Origin: Paenibacillus sp. V4I3 | Lineage (GTDB): Bacteria > Bacillota > Bacilli > Paenibacillales > NBRC-103111 | Direction of reading: 5' to 3' | NCBI RefSeq assembly: GCF_030817215.1 | Contig: NZ_JAUSZA010000001.1 | Coordinates: 7,228,501-7,292,500 of the forward strand | Length of the DNA: 64,000 bases | Shown: piece after piece, positions 17,681 through 26,869 of the stretch | How positions within the stretch are numbered: position 1 is the stretch's first letter | Layout of the letters: every line of letters starts with the position of its first letter | Program-made: the position numbers and the translations under genes | The notes under the pieces: generated by a model | The model's database searches: none | What the model was told of the DNA's origin: nothing | The model's input: the letters and a program-made list of their open reading frames with translations, nothing else

Positions 17681-19263
17681 AGACACAACCGAATCTACTT
17701 CTCATCTTTACGGACCAGCAGCGATGGGATACGTTGGGGGTTTACGGAAATAAAACGATTCAAACGCCGCATTTGGATCGATTGGCGCAGGAAGGGGCCG
17801 TATTCGAAAATGCGATTACCCCTTACCCTCTCTGTGCTCCTGCCAGAGCCTGCACGATGACGGGGTTTGCCGCGGGAAAGACGAATGTGTTCAACAACGA
17901 ATCAGCCCCTGCTATTGCCGCCGATGAATCAATTGCGGCTTATTTGTCCAAAGCAGGATATCACAATCAGGCGATCGGAAAGATGCATTTTACACCGGAT
18001 GAGCAAACGTATGGCATGGATCATCTCATTTTATCGGAAGAAATGAGGGGCGTACGTACGGCTGAACGGATACAGGATATCCGTTTTGATGATTATGACC
18101 GATACCTGATGGCCCATGATGCCTGGGGGTGGGAGAAACCTCCGGAGATCGGTTATAACGAACTAAAGCCGCTTGTGAACGGACTGCCCAAAGAGCTTCA
18201 TATCACACAATGGTGCGGGGACCGAACGGTTGAGTGGCTTAAAACGGAAAGACCCTCTAACAAACCTTTTTTCTTATGGACGTCGTTCGTCAAGCCTCAT
18301 GCTCCTTTCGATTGTCCTTCACACTTGACGGATTTATATACGCCGGAAGAAATGCCGAGGCCTTGGGTGTCCGATAAGGATGGAACGTCGAAAAATCCTT
18401 ATTTGAAATCACATCGTCAAGCAATGGAAGCCGATCTGTACTCGGAACACGCTAATCTCACAAACAGGGCTTATTATTATGCCAATATTACGTTTATCGA
18501 TGAACAAATAGGTCGGATTATGCAAACGCTGGAGGAAGAGGGACTTGCGGACAATACACTCGTTATTTTCACATCGGATCACGGAGAACTGCTTGGCGAC
18601 CACCGATTATGGTTTAAAAACTTAGGGCACGAGGGCAGTTTGCACATCCCGATGTTAGCATGGTGGCCCGGCGTTATTCATCCGGGTACCCGCTGTGATG
18701 AATTGACTACCCTGCTTGATATTTTCCCTACTCTCGTTAATCGGTCCAGTGAAAATTGCAATTACGACGGAAGGCCCGGTTTGGATCTATTGGAACTGCT
18801 CACGGAACCATCCTTGGTACGCCGAGATGTAGTCTGTTCTGAATTCTATGTGGCCCCCAACTATATGCTCCATGTCCGCAGCAAAGAGTGGAAATACCTC
18901 TTTTATCAGAATGGCGGTTACGAAGAGCTGTATAATCTCCTGAGCGATCCACACGAGCTTGTTGACTTGGCAGATGATCCAGATTTTCAGCATGTTAAAA
19001 AAGAGCATCAGACGGCAGCCGTTGGTTGGGTCAAAAACTATGGAAATCCTAAAATTGCCCTCGATGAAACAGGCTGCAAGTTGAAAGTAATTCCTTTTCA
19101 GCCTCAGGAAGCCAAAACTAACCCTAGGCCGTTCTCGCGAATGCCTTGGGATTCCAGAGTTCCGCCTTCGATGCTTCCTGAACAGCAGCGCTCCTGGTTT
19201 TGGAAGGCGTTGGGTGGAGATTGGAGCAGCCTTATAACCTTGTTTGGATCAAAAGATAAGTAA
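17677..19263 (+). CDS. arylsulfatase-type sulfatase (S1 family)
   Basis: This 528-residue protein contains the sulfatase signature C-A-P-A-R with Cys53, the residue that must be oxidised to formylglycine, plus the metal-binding 'FTDQQRWDTLG' at the start and 'FTSDHGELLGDH' in the middle. There is no signal peptide, so it should act in the cytoplasm on imported sulfated sugars. It overlaps the PL22 gene by four bases. A formylglycine-generating or anSME maturase is not in the window. A sulfatase in a pectin-type cluster hints at a sulfated substrate. Confidence 0.9.
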   Translation: MKTQPNLLLIFTDQQRWDTLGVYGNKTIQTPHLDRLAQEGAVFENAITPYPLCAPARACTMTGFAAGKTNVFNNESAPAIAADESIAAYLSKAGYHNQAIGKMHFTPDEQTYGMDHLILSEEMRGVRTAERIQDIRFDDYDRYLMAHDAWGWEKPPEIGYNELKPLVNGLPKELHITQWCGDRTVEWLKTERPSNKPFFLWTSFVKPHAPFDCPSHLTDLYTPEEMPRPWVSDKDGTSKNPYLKSHRQAMEADLYSEHANLTNRAYYYANITFIDEQIGRIMQTLEEEGLADNTLVIFTSDHGELLGDHRLWFKNLGHEGSLHIPMLAWWPGVIHPGTRCDELTTLLDIFPTLVNRSSENCNYDGRPGLDLLELLTEPSLVRRDVVCSEFYVAPNYMLHVRSKEWKYLFYQNGGYEELYNLLSDPHELVDLADDPDFQHVKKEHQTAAVGWVKNYGNPKIALDETGCKLKVIPFQPQEAKTNPRPFSRMPWDSRVPPSMLPEQQRSWFWKALGGDWSSLITLFGSKDK

Positions 19264-19296
19264 TCCACCAATTGATGAGTGAGGGTGACGTACAAC

Positions 19297-19998
19297 ATGG
19301 ATTGGAATAAAATATTCATGCTAGATGAGCTTTTATATCAAAATCCTTTAGCCGTCGAAAGCGATGTGCTTGATTTCAAAATGGAAGGGCAGGCTGTTGC
19401 CAGTTTTCCACTGAATCGAATGCGGATGGAAAATAAGCTTGACCCAAAGCTTGGGCAAAAATCGAATTTCGTTTATTGGTGTCCGGTTGAATTTCCAGAC
19501 AACATCGCGATCACTTGGGATTTTTGGCCGATTCATGAGCCGGGGCTTTGCATCTTGTTTTTTGCCGCAAAAGGGAGCCGCGGTGAAGATTTGTTTGACA
19601 GCCGGCTTTCCGTAAGATCAGGTGCTTACGACCAATATCACCATGGAGATATCGATGCTTTCCATGTATCCTACTTCAGACGCAAAGAAGAAGAGGAGCG
19701 GAGTTTTCATACGTGCAATCTGCGTAAAAGCTATGGCTTTCACCTGGTTTCGCAGGGCGGAGATCCGATCCCGTCCGTTACTGATGCCAAAGGTCCATAC
19801 CGGATGAAATTGTTTAAATGGGGAAGTGAAATTTTATTCGCCATCAACGATCTAACTGTCTTGCATTGGACCGATGACGGAAAAACATTTGGAGAGCCCC
19901 TAACTGGCGGAAAAATGGGCTTTCGCCAGATGGCCCCTCTTATCGCCGAATACGCCAATCTTACTGTATATTCACTTTCAAGAAAGCATTCTTTGTAA
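19297..19998 (+). CDS. DUF1961 (YesU-like) protein
   Basis: This 233-residue protein resembles B. subtilis YesU, encoded in the yes rhamnogalacturonan cluster. It is predicted as a concanavalin-like beta-sandwich. Conserved stretches include 'NFVYWCPVEFPDNIAITWDFWPI' and 'SYGFHLVSQGGDPIPSV'. The biochemical role is unknown; DUF1961 members occur with polysaccharide lyases. ATG 19297 is preceded by GAGGG; an in-frame GTG at 19279 is also possible. It is the last gene of the island before the second 59-bp repeat. Confidence 0.75.
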   Translation: MDWNKIFMLDELLYQNPLAVESDVLDFKMEGQAVASFPLNRMRMENKLDPKLGQKSNFVYWCPVEFPDNIAITWDFWPIHEPGLCILFFAAKGSRGEDLFDSRLSVRSGAYDQYHHGDIDAFHVSYFRRKEEEERSFHTCNLRKSYGFHLVSQGGDPIPSVTDAKGPYRMKLFKWGSEILFAINDLTVLHWTDDGKTFGEPLTGGKMGFRQMAPLIAEYANLTVYSLSRKHSL

Positions 19999-20027
19999 TA
20001 TCTCATCCAACTATATTACCCGCAAAT

Positions 20028-20086
20028 AAAAGACCGCACCAGCTTAGTTCTTTGGCCAAGCCAACTAAGCTGAGTACGGTCTACTC
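20028..20086. repeat. 59-bp direct repeat, copy 2 (nasC terminator)
   Basis: This copy matches 6150-6208 with two differences. On the minus strand it contains the TAG stop of nasC (20081-20083). It forms a hairpin (AGACCG/CGGTCT and AGCTTAGTT/AACTAAGCT) followed on that strand by TTTTATTT, so it acts as the nitrate operon terminator. On the plus strand it still encodes the last 14 lhr residues in frame. Confidence 0.9.
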
Positions 20087-22189
20087 GACACGTTCTACTT
20101 TTACTGCGCAAATTTTAAACTCCGGCATCCGACTCGTGGGATCCAGCGCATCATTCGTTAATTGATTAATCGAATGCTCATCGCCCCAATGAAAGGGCAC
20201 AAAAACCGTACGAGGCTGAATGCCTTCCGTCACTTTGACATCGAAAACCAAGGATCCACGGCGGCTTGTAATGCGGACTTTGTTATCCATACTCAGTCCA
20301 ATTCTCTTAGCGAGCCATGGATGAATCTCGGCAACGGGAACGGGAGCCTTCTTATTCAACGCTTCCGTTCGGCGTGTTTGTGCGCCGCTTAAATAATGGT
20401 TCGCAAGCCTCCCCGTTGTCAACACGAAGGGATAATCCGAATCGATTGGTTCTGCCGGCATTTTGGGCTTAATGCCGAACAATCTGGCTTTGCCATCGGA
20501 ATGATTAAAATGATTCTCAAATAATAGCGGTGTACCCGGATGATCAGGAGCAGGACACGGCCAGAATATGCCTTTCTCCTCCTGAAGCCGCCCATACGTA
20601 ATACCGCTGTAATCCGCTTTCCCTCCAGCCGTAGCAGCTGCTAACTCGCGAAACACATCTTCAATACCCGCATATTGAAAATAGGCGCCCCTACCCAATG
20701 CTTCCGCTAGCTGACAAATAATGTGGAAATCAAGTCTGCTGTTTCCCGGAAGCTCCATCGCTTTCTGGCGGTGAAACACGCGTCCTTCCAGATTGGTCAT
20801 CGTTCCTTCTGCTTCCGCAAAGGATGACCCTGGCAACAAATAATGGGCATAACGAGCCGTTTCGGTTTCGAACATGTCAACGACAACAAGCAACTCCAGC
20901 TTCTGCAGTGCCCGCTCCACCATTCGGTTATTAGGGCTGGATACGAGCGGATTCGATCCGAGGACGATCAAGGCTTTGATTTCACCTTCATCTATCTTTT
21001 GCAGCAGCTCATAGGCAGAAACCCCTTTACCCGGCAGTTCACTCGGATCGATTCCCCATACCTTGGCAACATGCTCACGCGCAGCTGGGTCTTCGATCAA
21101 GCGATAGCCCGGCAGTTGGTCCGCCTTTTGCCCATGCTCGCGTCCGCCTTGCCCGTTTGCTTGGCCAGTTACGGCGCCATAACCGCAGCCTTTGCGCCCT
21201 ATTTTGCCAGTGATCAAGGCTAAATTAATGTAATTCAGCGTGTTCTCTACACCGTTCACTTGCTGTTCCAAGCCGCGTGCTGTAAGCACAATCCCCGTCT
21301 CCGCCTTCGCGAATCCACGAGCAATCGTACGAATTACGGCTTCTAGAACGCCGGTTAGCTCCTCCACTCTCGCTGGGGTGAAAGACTTAACAGCCTCCTT
21401 CAATTGCTCAAACCCAACCGTACGATCTTCAATGAATCGGTTATGGACGAGTTTCTCTTCCACCATGACATGTAGGAGTCCGTTTATAAATACAGAGTCA
21501 AATCCCGGTTGTAGACGAACATGGATATCCGCTACCTTCGAAGTCATGGTATTACGCGGATCAATCGTAACGATCACTGCGCCTTTTTTCTTCGCTTCAA
21601 GTAAATAAGGCATCATCGTCGGCTGGCATTCCGCAATATTCGTTCCTGCGAGAATGATATATTTCGCATTTGGAATTTCGGTTAGGGGCATTGTCATCCC
21701 GCGATCGATCCCGAAAGCCTGATTACTGGCTGCGGCCGCTGAGGACATACAGTATCTACCATTATAATCAATGTATTTAGACTTGAGTGCTACTCGGGTA
21801 AACTTGCCAAGTAAGTAACTAACTTCATTGGTAAGTGAGCCCCCACCATACACGCCAATGGCATCGGGTCCATACGTCGCTTGCAGTCTTTGGATCCGCT
21901 CAGCAATATCTGCAAACGCATGGTCCCAAGTCACGTTTTGCCACCGCCTTGGCTCCCCACTCGCCCTAACCAATGGCTCAAGAATCCGATCGGGATGAAG
22001 CACATGATCCAGTGCATTCAATCCTTTCTGACAGAGACGGCTAGTCGCCACAGGAAAGTTTGGACTTGGTTTAATCGTGAGACCTGACGTCTTCTCACTC
22101 GGCATAATCTCCAATCCGCATTGCATGCTGCAGAAGCAACAATGGGAGGAGGGTTGTTCATTAGGTAATGTCAGTAGTGCAGATTTCAA
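20081..22189 (-). CDS. nasC: assimilatory nitrate reductase catalytic subunit
   Basis: This 702-residue molybdopterin oxidoreductase starts at a TTG preceded by GGTGGAG. Near the N-terminus, Cys residues in 'HCCFCSMQCGLEI' and 'SRLCQKG' form the [4Fe-4S] site. The Mo-bis-MGD domains ('YCMSSAAAASNQAFGIDRG', 'GTNIAECQP', 'GSNPLVSSPNN', 'FVLTTGRLANHYLSGAQT') follow in order. Size and motifs match cytoplasmic NarB/NasC-type enzymes that reduce nitrate to nitrite. It is the last gene of the narK-nirB-nirD-nasC operon. A separate electron-transfer subunit (NasB type) is not encoded nearby. Confidence 0.9.
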   Translation of the reverse strand: MKSALLTLPNEQPSSHCCFCSMQCGLEIMPSEKTSGLTIKPSPNFPVATSRLCQKGLNALDHVLHPDRILEPLVRASGEPRRWQNVTWDHAFADIAERIQRLQATYGPDAIGVYGGGSLTNEVSYLLGKFTRVALKSKYIDYNGRYCMSSAAAASNQAFGIDRGMTMPLTEIPNAKYIILAGTNIAECQPTMMPYLLEAKKKGAVIVTIDPRNTMTSKVADIHVRLQPGFDSVFINGLLHVMVEEKLVHNRFIEDRTVGFEQLKEAVKSFTPARVEELTGVLEAVIRTIARGFAKAETGIVLTARGLEQQVNGVENTLNYINLALITGKIGRKGCGYGAVTGQANGQGGREHGQKADQLPGYRLIEDPAAREHVAKVWGIDPSELPGKGVSAYELLQKIDEGEIKALIVLGSNPLVSSPNNRMVERALQKLELLVVVDMFETETARYAHYLLPGSSFAEAEGTMTNLEGRVFHRQKAMELPGNSRLDFHIICQLAEALGRGAYFQYAGIEDVFRELAAATAGGKADYSGITYGRLQEEKGIFWPCPAPDHPGTPLLFENHFNHSDGKARLFGIKPKMPAEPIDSDYPFVLTTGRLANHYLSGAQTRRTEALNKKAPVPVAEIHPWLAKRIGLSMDNKVRITSRRGSLVFDVKVTEGIQPRTVFVPFHWGDEHSINQLTNDALDPTSRMPEFKICAVKVERVE

Positions 22190-22266
22190 CGCACTCCACC
22201 CCCGATGATAAAGCTCTCTCTAAAATTTCAATGTATCTTATCATGCCTTTGTGGCCAACAGAAGCG

Positions 22267-22617
22267 TTAGCAGGCTAATTCTTTGTTTATTGGAAACCCA
22301 ATAAACACCGTTCCTTCATGTATTTTCGTTGAATACGTTTGTACACATCCTGTATCCGGTGCTTGAACCAAACCGGAAGGAAGATGAATCTTGCGATCAT
22401 GCATCGGACAGAAGACGTGGTCATCACAAACAATTCCTTCTGCCAGAACGCCCTCTTTATGCGGACAGCGGTTCTGAATCGCATGAAGCTTGCCGCTTTT
22501 CAGCTTGAACAGTGCAACCTCTTCCCCTTGATAACGAATCGTTTTCCCTGTGTTTACAGCTAAATCCTCATAAGATACGGCCTGCACCCATACCATTTGC
22601 TCTTCTTGTGTTTTCAT
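22267..22617 (-). CDS. nirD: nitrite reductase small subunit (Rieske-type)
   Basis: This 116-residue protein carries the NirD Rieske-like motif pair 'RCPHKEG' and 'FCPMHDRKI', giving the C-x-H and C-x2-H pattern. GGAGG precedes the ATG by 9 bases. It partners the NirB large subunit directly upstream in the assimilatory NADH-dependent reduction of nitrite to ammonium. Confidence 0.93.
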   Translation of the reverse strand: MKTQEEQMVWVQAVSYEDLAVNTGKTIRYQGEEVALFKLKSGKLHAIQNRCPHKEGVLAEGIVCDDHVFCPMHDRKIHLPSGLVQAPDTGCVQTYSTKIHEGTVFIGFPINKELAC

Positions 22618-22649
22618 TGGTTTGCTCCTCCCGGGCTTATCTTCTTTGT

Positions 22650-25067
22650 CTAATTAAGCTCTACGACTTCATACAGATCACGCTGAATTTTTTTGCTATC
22701 AATCGCTTGTTTCCAAGGGTCTTTCGTCACTGAAAGTGCTTGATCCATCCGAGCACACAATTGTTTGCGCTCTTCTTCATTTTCTACGACTTCGCGAATA
22801 TGCTCGATACCAAGTCGGTGTACCCACTCACTTGTGCGCTCACCATATTTACCGGATTCACGATAGTATTGCAGATAAGCTTCCGTATATTCGATAATTT
22901 CTTGTTCCGTTTTGACAGTGGTCAAGAGATCACCAACACGTACCTTGACACCGCCGTTTCCTCCGGCGTAAAGCTCCCAACCGCCATCCACTGAAACCAC
23001 TCCTAAGTCTTTAATCCCTGACTCGGCACAATTTCGCGGACATCCGGATACGGCCAGCTTCACCTTGGCAGGCGTGTTCAAGCGTTCAAAACGTTTCTCC
23101 AGCTCGATACCTACGCCCATCGCATCCCCCGTACCGAATCGGCAGAAGGTTTCTCCCACACATGTTTTTACCGTACGTAAGGCTTTTCCGTAAGCATAAC
23201 CTGAAGGCATATCCAGGGCTTCCCACATCGCGGTAAGATCTTCTTTCTTCACACCTAGTAAATCTAGACGTTGTCCGCCTGTAAACTTCACAGTAGGGAC
23301 ATTAAATTTCTCAGCTACTTCTGCAATGCGTTTCAATTCAGTAGGATTCGTTACACCGCCATAAATCCGTGGAACAACCGAATACGTACCATCCTTCTGA
23401 ATGTTGGCGTGCATACGCTCATTAACAAAGCGTGAGGTACTATCGTCCTTATAAGTCTCAGGGCTTACCATGCCTAAGTAATAATTGAGCGCAGGGCGGC
23501 ATTTCGAGCAGCCTTCTTCATTTTTCCAACCAAGCACGTTCATCACTTCACGCACATGGGATAACCCTTTTTCACGAATCGCTGCAACGACTTCATCCCG
23601 CGTATGGTCTGTACAAGCACAAATCGTCTCTTTCGCAGCGTTTTTATCATAAGAAGCTCCTAGTGTAAATGCCAACAAATCACTAACGAGTGGTTTACAA
23701 CCACCGCAAGAACGAGAAGCTGTCGTACAATTTTTCACTTCATCAACGGTCGTTAATCCTTGATCCTTGATCGCTGAACAAATCGTTCCTTTTGTAACAC
23801 CGTTACAACCGCATATGATGGCATCGTCTTTCATGTCGGCAACACCAGATGCCGCTCCGCCTCCTGATGAATCCGTCAAAATGGCTGTTTTTTCCAAGCC
23901 GCTAACATCAGTTTCTTCCCGAATCATTTGCATAAGTCTCGTACCATCCGCCGTATCTCCGAAGAGAACCGCACCGATGATTTTATTGTCTTTAATCACA
24001 ACTTTCTTATAAACACCAGTGAACTCATCATGAATACGGATGGCTTTCGATCCTTCCTCATCGCCGAACTGTCCGCCTGAGAATACATCAACACCAGATA
24101 CTTTAAGCTTCGTATAAAGGATAGATCCTTCATAAGGACTCGTTTCCACGCCTGCCAAATGTTTAGCAAGTACAGCCCCTTGCTCGTAGAGCGGCGCTAC
24201 CAATCCGTAAGCAATCCCTCGATGCATGGCGCATTCCCCTACTGCATAGACATTTGGAACACTCGTTTGCAAATAATCATTCACGATGATACCGGGATTA
24301 CACTCAACTCCGGACTTCTTCGCAAGCTCTACATTGGGACGAATACCTACAGCCATAACGATAAGATCTGCCTCTGCAACGGTACCATCTTTGAATTTCA
24401 AGCCGGTTACCCGCTTGTCGCCCACGATCTCAGCGGATTGCTTCTCGAGCAGGAAGTTGATGCCTTGTTCTTCAAGTGCCGCTTGCAGCATTTTGGAAGC
24501 CGTACGATCGAGTTGACGCTCCATAATTGTATCTAAGATATGAACAACATCGACTTTCATCCCTAAGTTGAGGAAGCCCCTAGCTGCCTCTAATCCAAGC
24601 AAACCGCCACCGATCACGATCGCTTTTTTATACTTCTTAGCGGACTCGATCATAATTTCACAATCACGAATGGTCCGGTACGCCATAACCCCTTCTTTAT
24701 CAGCTCCAGGCAAAGGAATCATGAAAGGATTGGACCCTGTAGCCAAAATTAATTTATCGTAGGAAACCGTTAGCCCTTTATCGCTCGTTACCGTTTGGGC
24801 GACCGTATCGATGTCAGTAACCGTTTGGTTTGTGTGCAAGGTAATGTGGTTATTCGCATACCACTCATAAGGATGAATGACGATATCCTCTACTTTGGAA
24901 TCTCCGGCAAGTACATAGGACAACAAGATTCTGTTATAGTTCGGATGCGGTTCACTTCCAAAAATTGTAACCTCATATTTGTCAGGTGTAAGTTTAAGCA
25001 AATGTTCAACAGCGTTAACACCCGCCATTCCATTTCCTACTAATACCAATTTTTCTTTTTGAGTCAT
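22650..25067 (-). CDS. nirB: nitrite reductase [NAD(P)H] large subunit
   Basis: The protein has about 805 residues. Domains in order are FAD/NAD binding ('LVGNGMAGVNAVEHL', 'GGGLLGLEAARGF'), a BFD-like [2Fe-2S] region ('CGCNGVTKGTIC...CGGCKPL') repeated in 'CACTDHTRDEV', and a sulfite/nitrite reductase domain. The siroheme and [4Fe-4S] ligands are in 'CVGETFCRFGTGD' and 'SGCPRNCAES'. ATG 25067 has GAGG nine bases upstream; an ATG at 25073 is also in frame. It reduces nitrite to ammonium with NirD. Siroheme synthesis genes are not in the window. Confidence 0.95.
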   Translation of the reverse strand: MTQKEKLVLVGNGMAGVNAVEHLLKLTPDKYEVTIFGSEPHPNYNRILLSYVLAGDSKVEDIVIHPYEWYANNHITLHTNQTVTDIDTVAQTVTSDKGLTVSYDKLILATGSNPFMIPLPGADKEGVMAYRTIRDCEIMIESAKKYKKAIVIGGGLLGLEAARGFLNLGMKVDVVHILDTIMERQLDRTASKMLQAALEEQGINFLLEKQSAEIVGDKRVTGLKFKDGTVAEADLIVMAVGIRPNVELAKKSGVECNPGIIVNDYLQTSVPNVYAVGECAMHRGIAYGLVAPLYEQGAVLAKHLAGVETSPYEGSILYTKLKVSGVDVFSGGQFGDEEGSKAIRIHDEFTGVYKKVVIKDNKIIGAVLFGDTADGTRLMQMIREETDVSGLEKTAILTDSSGGGAASGVADMKDDAIICGCNGVTKGTICSAIKDQGLTTVDEVKNCTTASRSCGGCKPLVSDLLAFTLGASYDKNAAKETICACTDHTRDEVVAAIREKGLSHVREVMNVLGWKNEEGCSKCRPALNYYLGMVSPETYKDDSTSRFVNERMHANIQKDGTYSVVPRIYGGVTNPTELKRIAEVAEKFNVPTVKFTGGQRLDLLGVKKEDLTAMWEALDMPSGYAYGKALRTVKTCVGETFCRFGTGDAMGVGIELEKRFERLNTPAKVKLAVSGCPRNCAESGIKDLGVVSVDGGWELYAGGNGGVKVRVGDLLTTVKTEQEIIEYTEAYLQYYRESGKYGERTSEWVHRLGIEHIREVVENEEERKQLCARMDQALSVTKDPWKQAIDSKKIQRDLYEVVELN

Positions 25068-25239
25068 TGCCATCTTCCTCTCTAATATATCTATCTCTAT
25101 ATCCCATTTTTCTTATCCACATCCGATTAAAAAGGGCCATTCGGGAGCTACGATTAAAACATGCGCCCCCAAATGACAAAATTGGGATATGGAGCTTGAG
25201 TAGTCCAATCTGAACTACCAAAGACGGTAAGTCGTAAAC

Positions 25240-25320
25240 GTCTTTGCGCATGCAGCCTGACAATCAAGCTGCATGCGCAAAAGCATTTAATTATATGCCG
25301 CTGGCCATAAGACCAGCGGC
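25240..25320 (-). other. two strong hairpins between narK and nirB
   Basis: The 260-base gap between narK and nirB holds GCCGCTGG/CCAGCGGC (about 25297-25320) and a long GCGCATGCAGC/GCTGCATGCGC stem (about 25241-25278). Neither has a U-run on the minus strand, so they look more like RNA-processing or stability elements, or partial attenuators, than full terminators. Confidence 0.55.
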
Positions 25321-25332
25321 TTGAACTTTTAC

Positions 25333-26574
25333 TTAAGCATGGATACTATCCATTGAAGCTGGAGCTACCTTCACTTTGCCGCCTTCGCCGATCCAAGTTC
25401 GCTTCCATTGACCTTGTACTATGGCAATCAACAAGAGACATGTAATCGCAATTGCACTTAGAATTAGGAACCCTGGAGTGAATGAGCCTGTCGATAGTTT
25501 CAGATTACCGAGAATCTTGGGTAAGAAGTAACCGCCCAAACCACCTGCGGCTCCTACGATTCCAGTTATAACACCAAGTTCCGTCTTGAAACGCTGCGGA
25601 ACGAGTTGGAAAACGGATCCGTTCCCCATACCGAAAGCCATCATAGCAATGAATAGCATGACTGTTGTCAAAGAAAGTGATGGAAGTGTGGAAATACCAG
25701 CCATCATCAAAGCCACCACGCCGTATAAACCCATTAACATCCGAATGCCGCCTACTTTGTCTGCAAGCCATCCGCCTACCGGACGGAAGAAGCTCCCGCC
25801 AATCACGCATATTGTTGTAAAGTCCGCGGCTTTAACTGGAGCTAAGCCGTATTGTGTATTAAAGAAGATGGTCAAGTACGATGCCATTCCAACGAAACCA
25901 CCAAAGGTTACACTGTACAAAATACAGAACAACCAGGAATCTTTCTGTTTCAATACCTTGCCGTACTCCTTAATCGTTTTCGGTGCTGGTTTATTCGGGC
26001 TATCCTTTGCCAGTACACTAAAGACGATTAATGTTAATGCAATCGGAATCATCGCAATGCCGAAAACAACATGCCAATCTCCATAATGCTGCGCTATTCG
26101 GTTTGCAAATAAGGTAGCAAAGATCGTTCCGCTGTTACCTGCCCCTGCAATCCCCATCGCTAAACCTTGATACTGTGGCGGGTACCAACTGCTGGCAAGT
26201 GGTAATGCTGCCGCAAAACTTGCCCCTGCAATACCAAGCATCAGAGCAACGAAGTACATATCACCCATTGTGTCTGCAAACTGCCATCCCCAGAATAATG
26301 GTACTAAAGTTAACGTTAGTCCGATTTGTCCTGTAAGCTTAGGACCTATCTTATCTGTCAAAACACCCAACACCAGTCGAAGCACCGCTCCCCCTAAGGT
26401 AGGTAAAGCAACGAGATTCGCCTTTTCAGCAGCATCCAGATGAAAATCATTCGCGAGAATAACCGCCAGCGGCCCAAGAAGTACCCAAACCATGAAGCTC
26501 ATGTCGAAATACAAGAATGAACTGAACAATGACCCTTTGTGCCCCACTTGCATGAAACTTTTCCGATCAACCAT
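25333..26574 (-). CDS. narK: nitrate/nitrite MFS transporter
   Basis: This 413-residue protein has about 12 membrane helices. The nitrate signature regions are 'GIAGASFAAALPLASSWYP' with 'GLAMGIAGAGNSGT', and later 'GMGNGSVFQLVPQRF'. These match the NarK/NasA nitrate-nitrite porter family. ATG 26574 follows AAAGGAGAGGG. It is the first gene after a structured leader and is probably controlled by antitermination. Whether it imports nitrate or also exports nitrite cannot be told from sequence; the assimilatory neighbours favour nitrate uptake. Confidence 0.9.
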   Translation of the reverse strand: MVDRKSFMQVGHKGSLFSSFLYFDMSFMVWVLLGPLAVILANDFHLDAAEKANLVALPTLGGAVLRLVLGVLTDKIGPKLTGQIGLTLTLVPLFWGWQFADTMGDMYFVALMLGIAGASFAAALPLASSWYPPQYQGLAMGIAGAGNSGTIFATLFANRIAQHYGDWHVVFGIAMIPIALTLIVFSVLAKDSPNKPAPKTIKEYGKVLKQKDSWLFCILYSVTFGGFVGMASYLTIFFNTQYGLAPVKAADFTTICVIGGSFFRPVGGWLADKVGGIRMLMGLYGVVALMMAGISTLPSLSLTTVMLFIAMMAFGMGNGSVFQLVPQRFKTELGVITGIVGAAGGLGGYFLPKILGNLKLSTGSFTPGFLILSAIAITCLLLIAIVQGQWKRTWIGEGGKVKVAPASMDSIHA

Positions 26575-26647
26575 GATTTCCCTCTCCTTTTGTGAGGCTT
26601 TTCGCCTTCTTTTTTCCTACCCAGATGTGTTGCTCTTTGACAGAAAA

Positions 26648-26690
26648 GGCCGATAAACATACCCCAACATGTGTGGGATGCTTATCGGCC
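26648..26690 (-). terminator. attenuator terminator in the narK leader
   Basis: Read on the minus strand, GGCCGATAAGCATCCC pairs with GGGGTATGTTTATCGGCC (a bulge in the second arm) and is followed by UUUU. It lies 75-120 bases before the narK start and downstream of the promoter, so it must be read through for the operon to be expressed. Confidence 0.85.
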
Positions 26691-26701
26691 TCTTTGCCAC
26701 T

Positions 26702-26827
26702 GCTGTCACATCATCGTGAACAGCATGTTAGATGATTTTCAGTAAATAGAACATAAATAGCCTATCCGATTACGTATTTGTAAGGGGATAGGCGCCATTG
26801 CCTTCGTTAGTGGCACATCATTGTGCC
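26702..26827 (-). promoter_or_regulatory. candidate ANTAR-binding antiterminator RNA in the narK leader
   Basis: Three hairpins with six-base loops follow each other on the minus strand. The first is GGCAC-AAUGAU-GUGCC (26827-26812). The second is an extended GCCUAUCC stem closing on loop AAAUAC (26793-26760). The third is GCUGUUCAC-GAUGAU-GUGACAGC (26724-26702). The first and last share CAC[A/G]AUGAUGUG. Known ANTAR targets are paired hairpins with hexaloops having A at position 1 and G at position 4; the first loop fits fully, the third only at G4. A terminator follows 12 bases later, and the divergent gene encodes an ANTAR protein. Confidence 0.7.
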
Positions 26828-26840
26828 GATTTCTAACTTG

Positions 26841-26869
26841 ATTATAGTACCACAATTGATAGATGTCAA
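26841..26869 (-). promoter_or_regulatory. sigma-A promoter of the narK-nirBD-nasC operon
   Basis: On the minus strand TTGACA (26869-26864) and TATAAT (26846-26841) are both perfect and separated by exactly 17 bases. The predicted transcript starts near 26834, only about 7 bases before the first leader hairpin. Confidence 0.9.
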
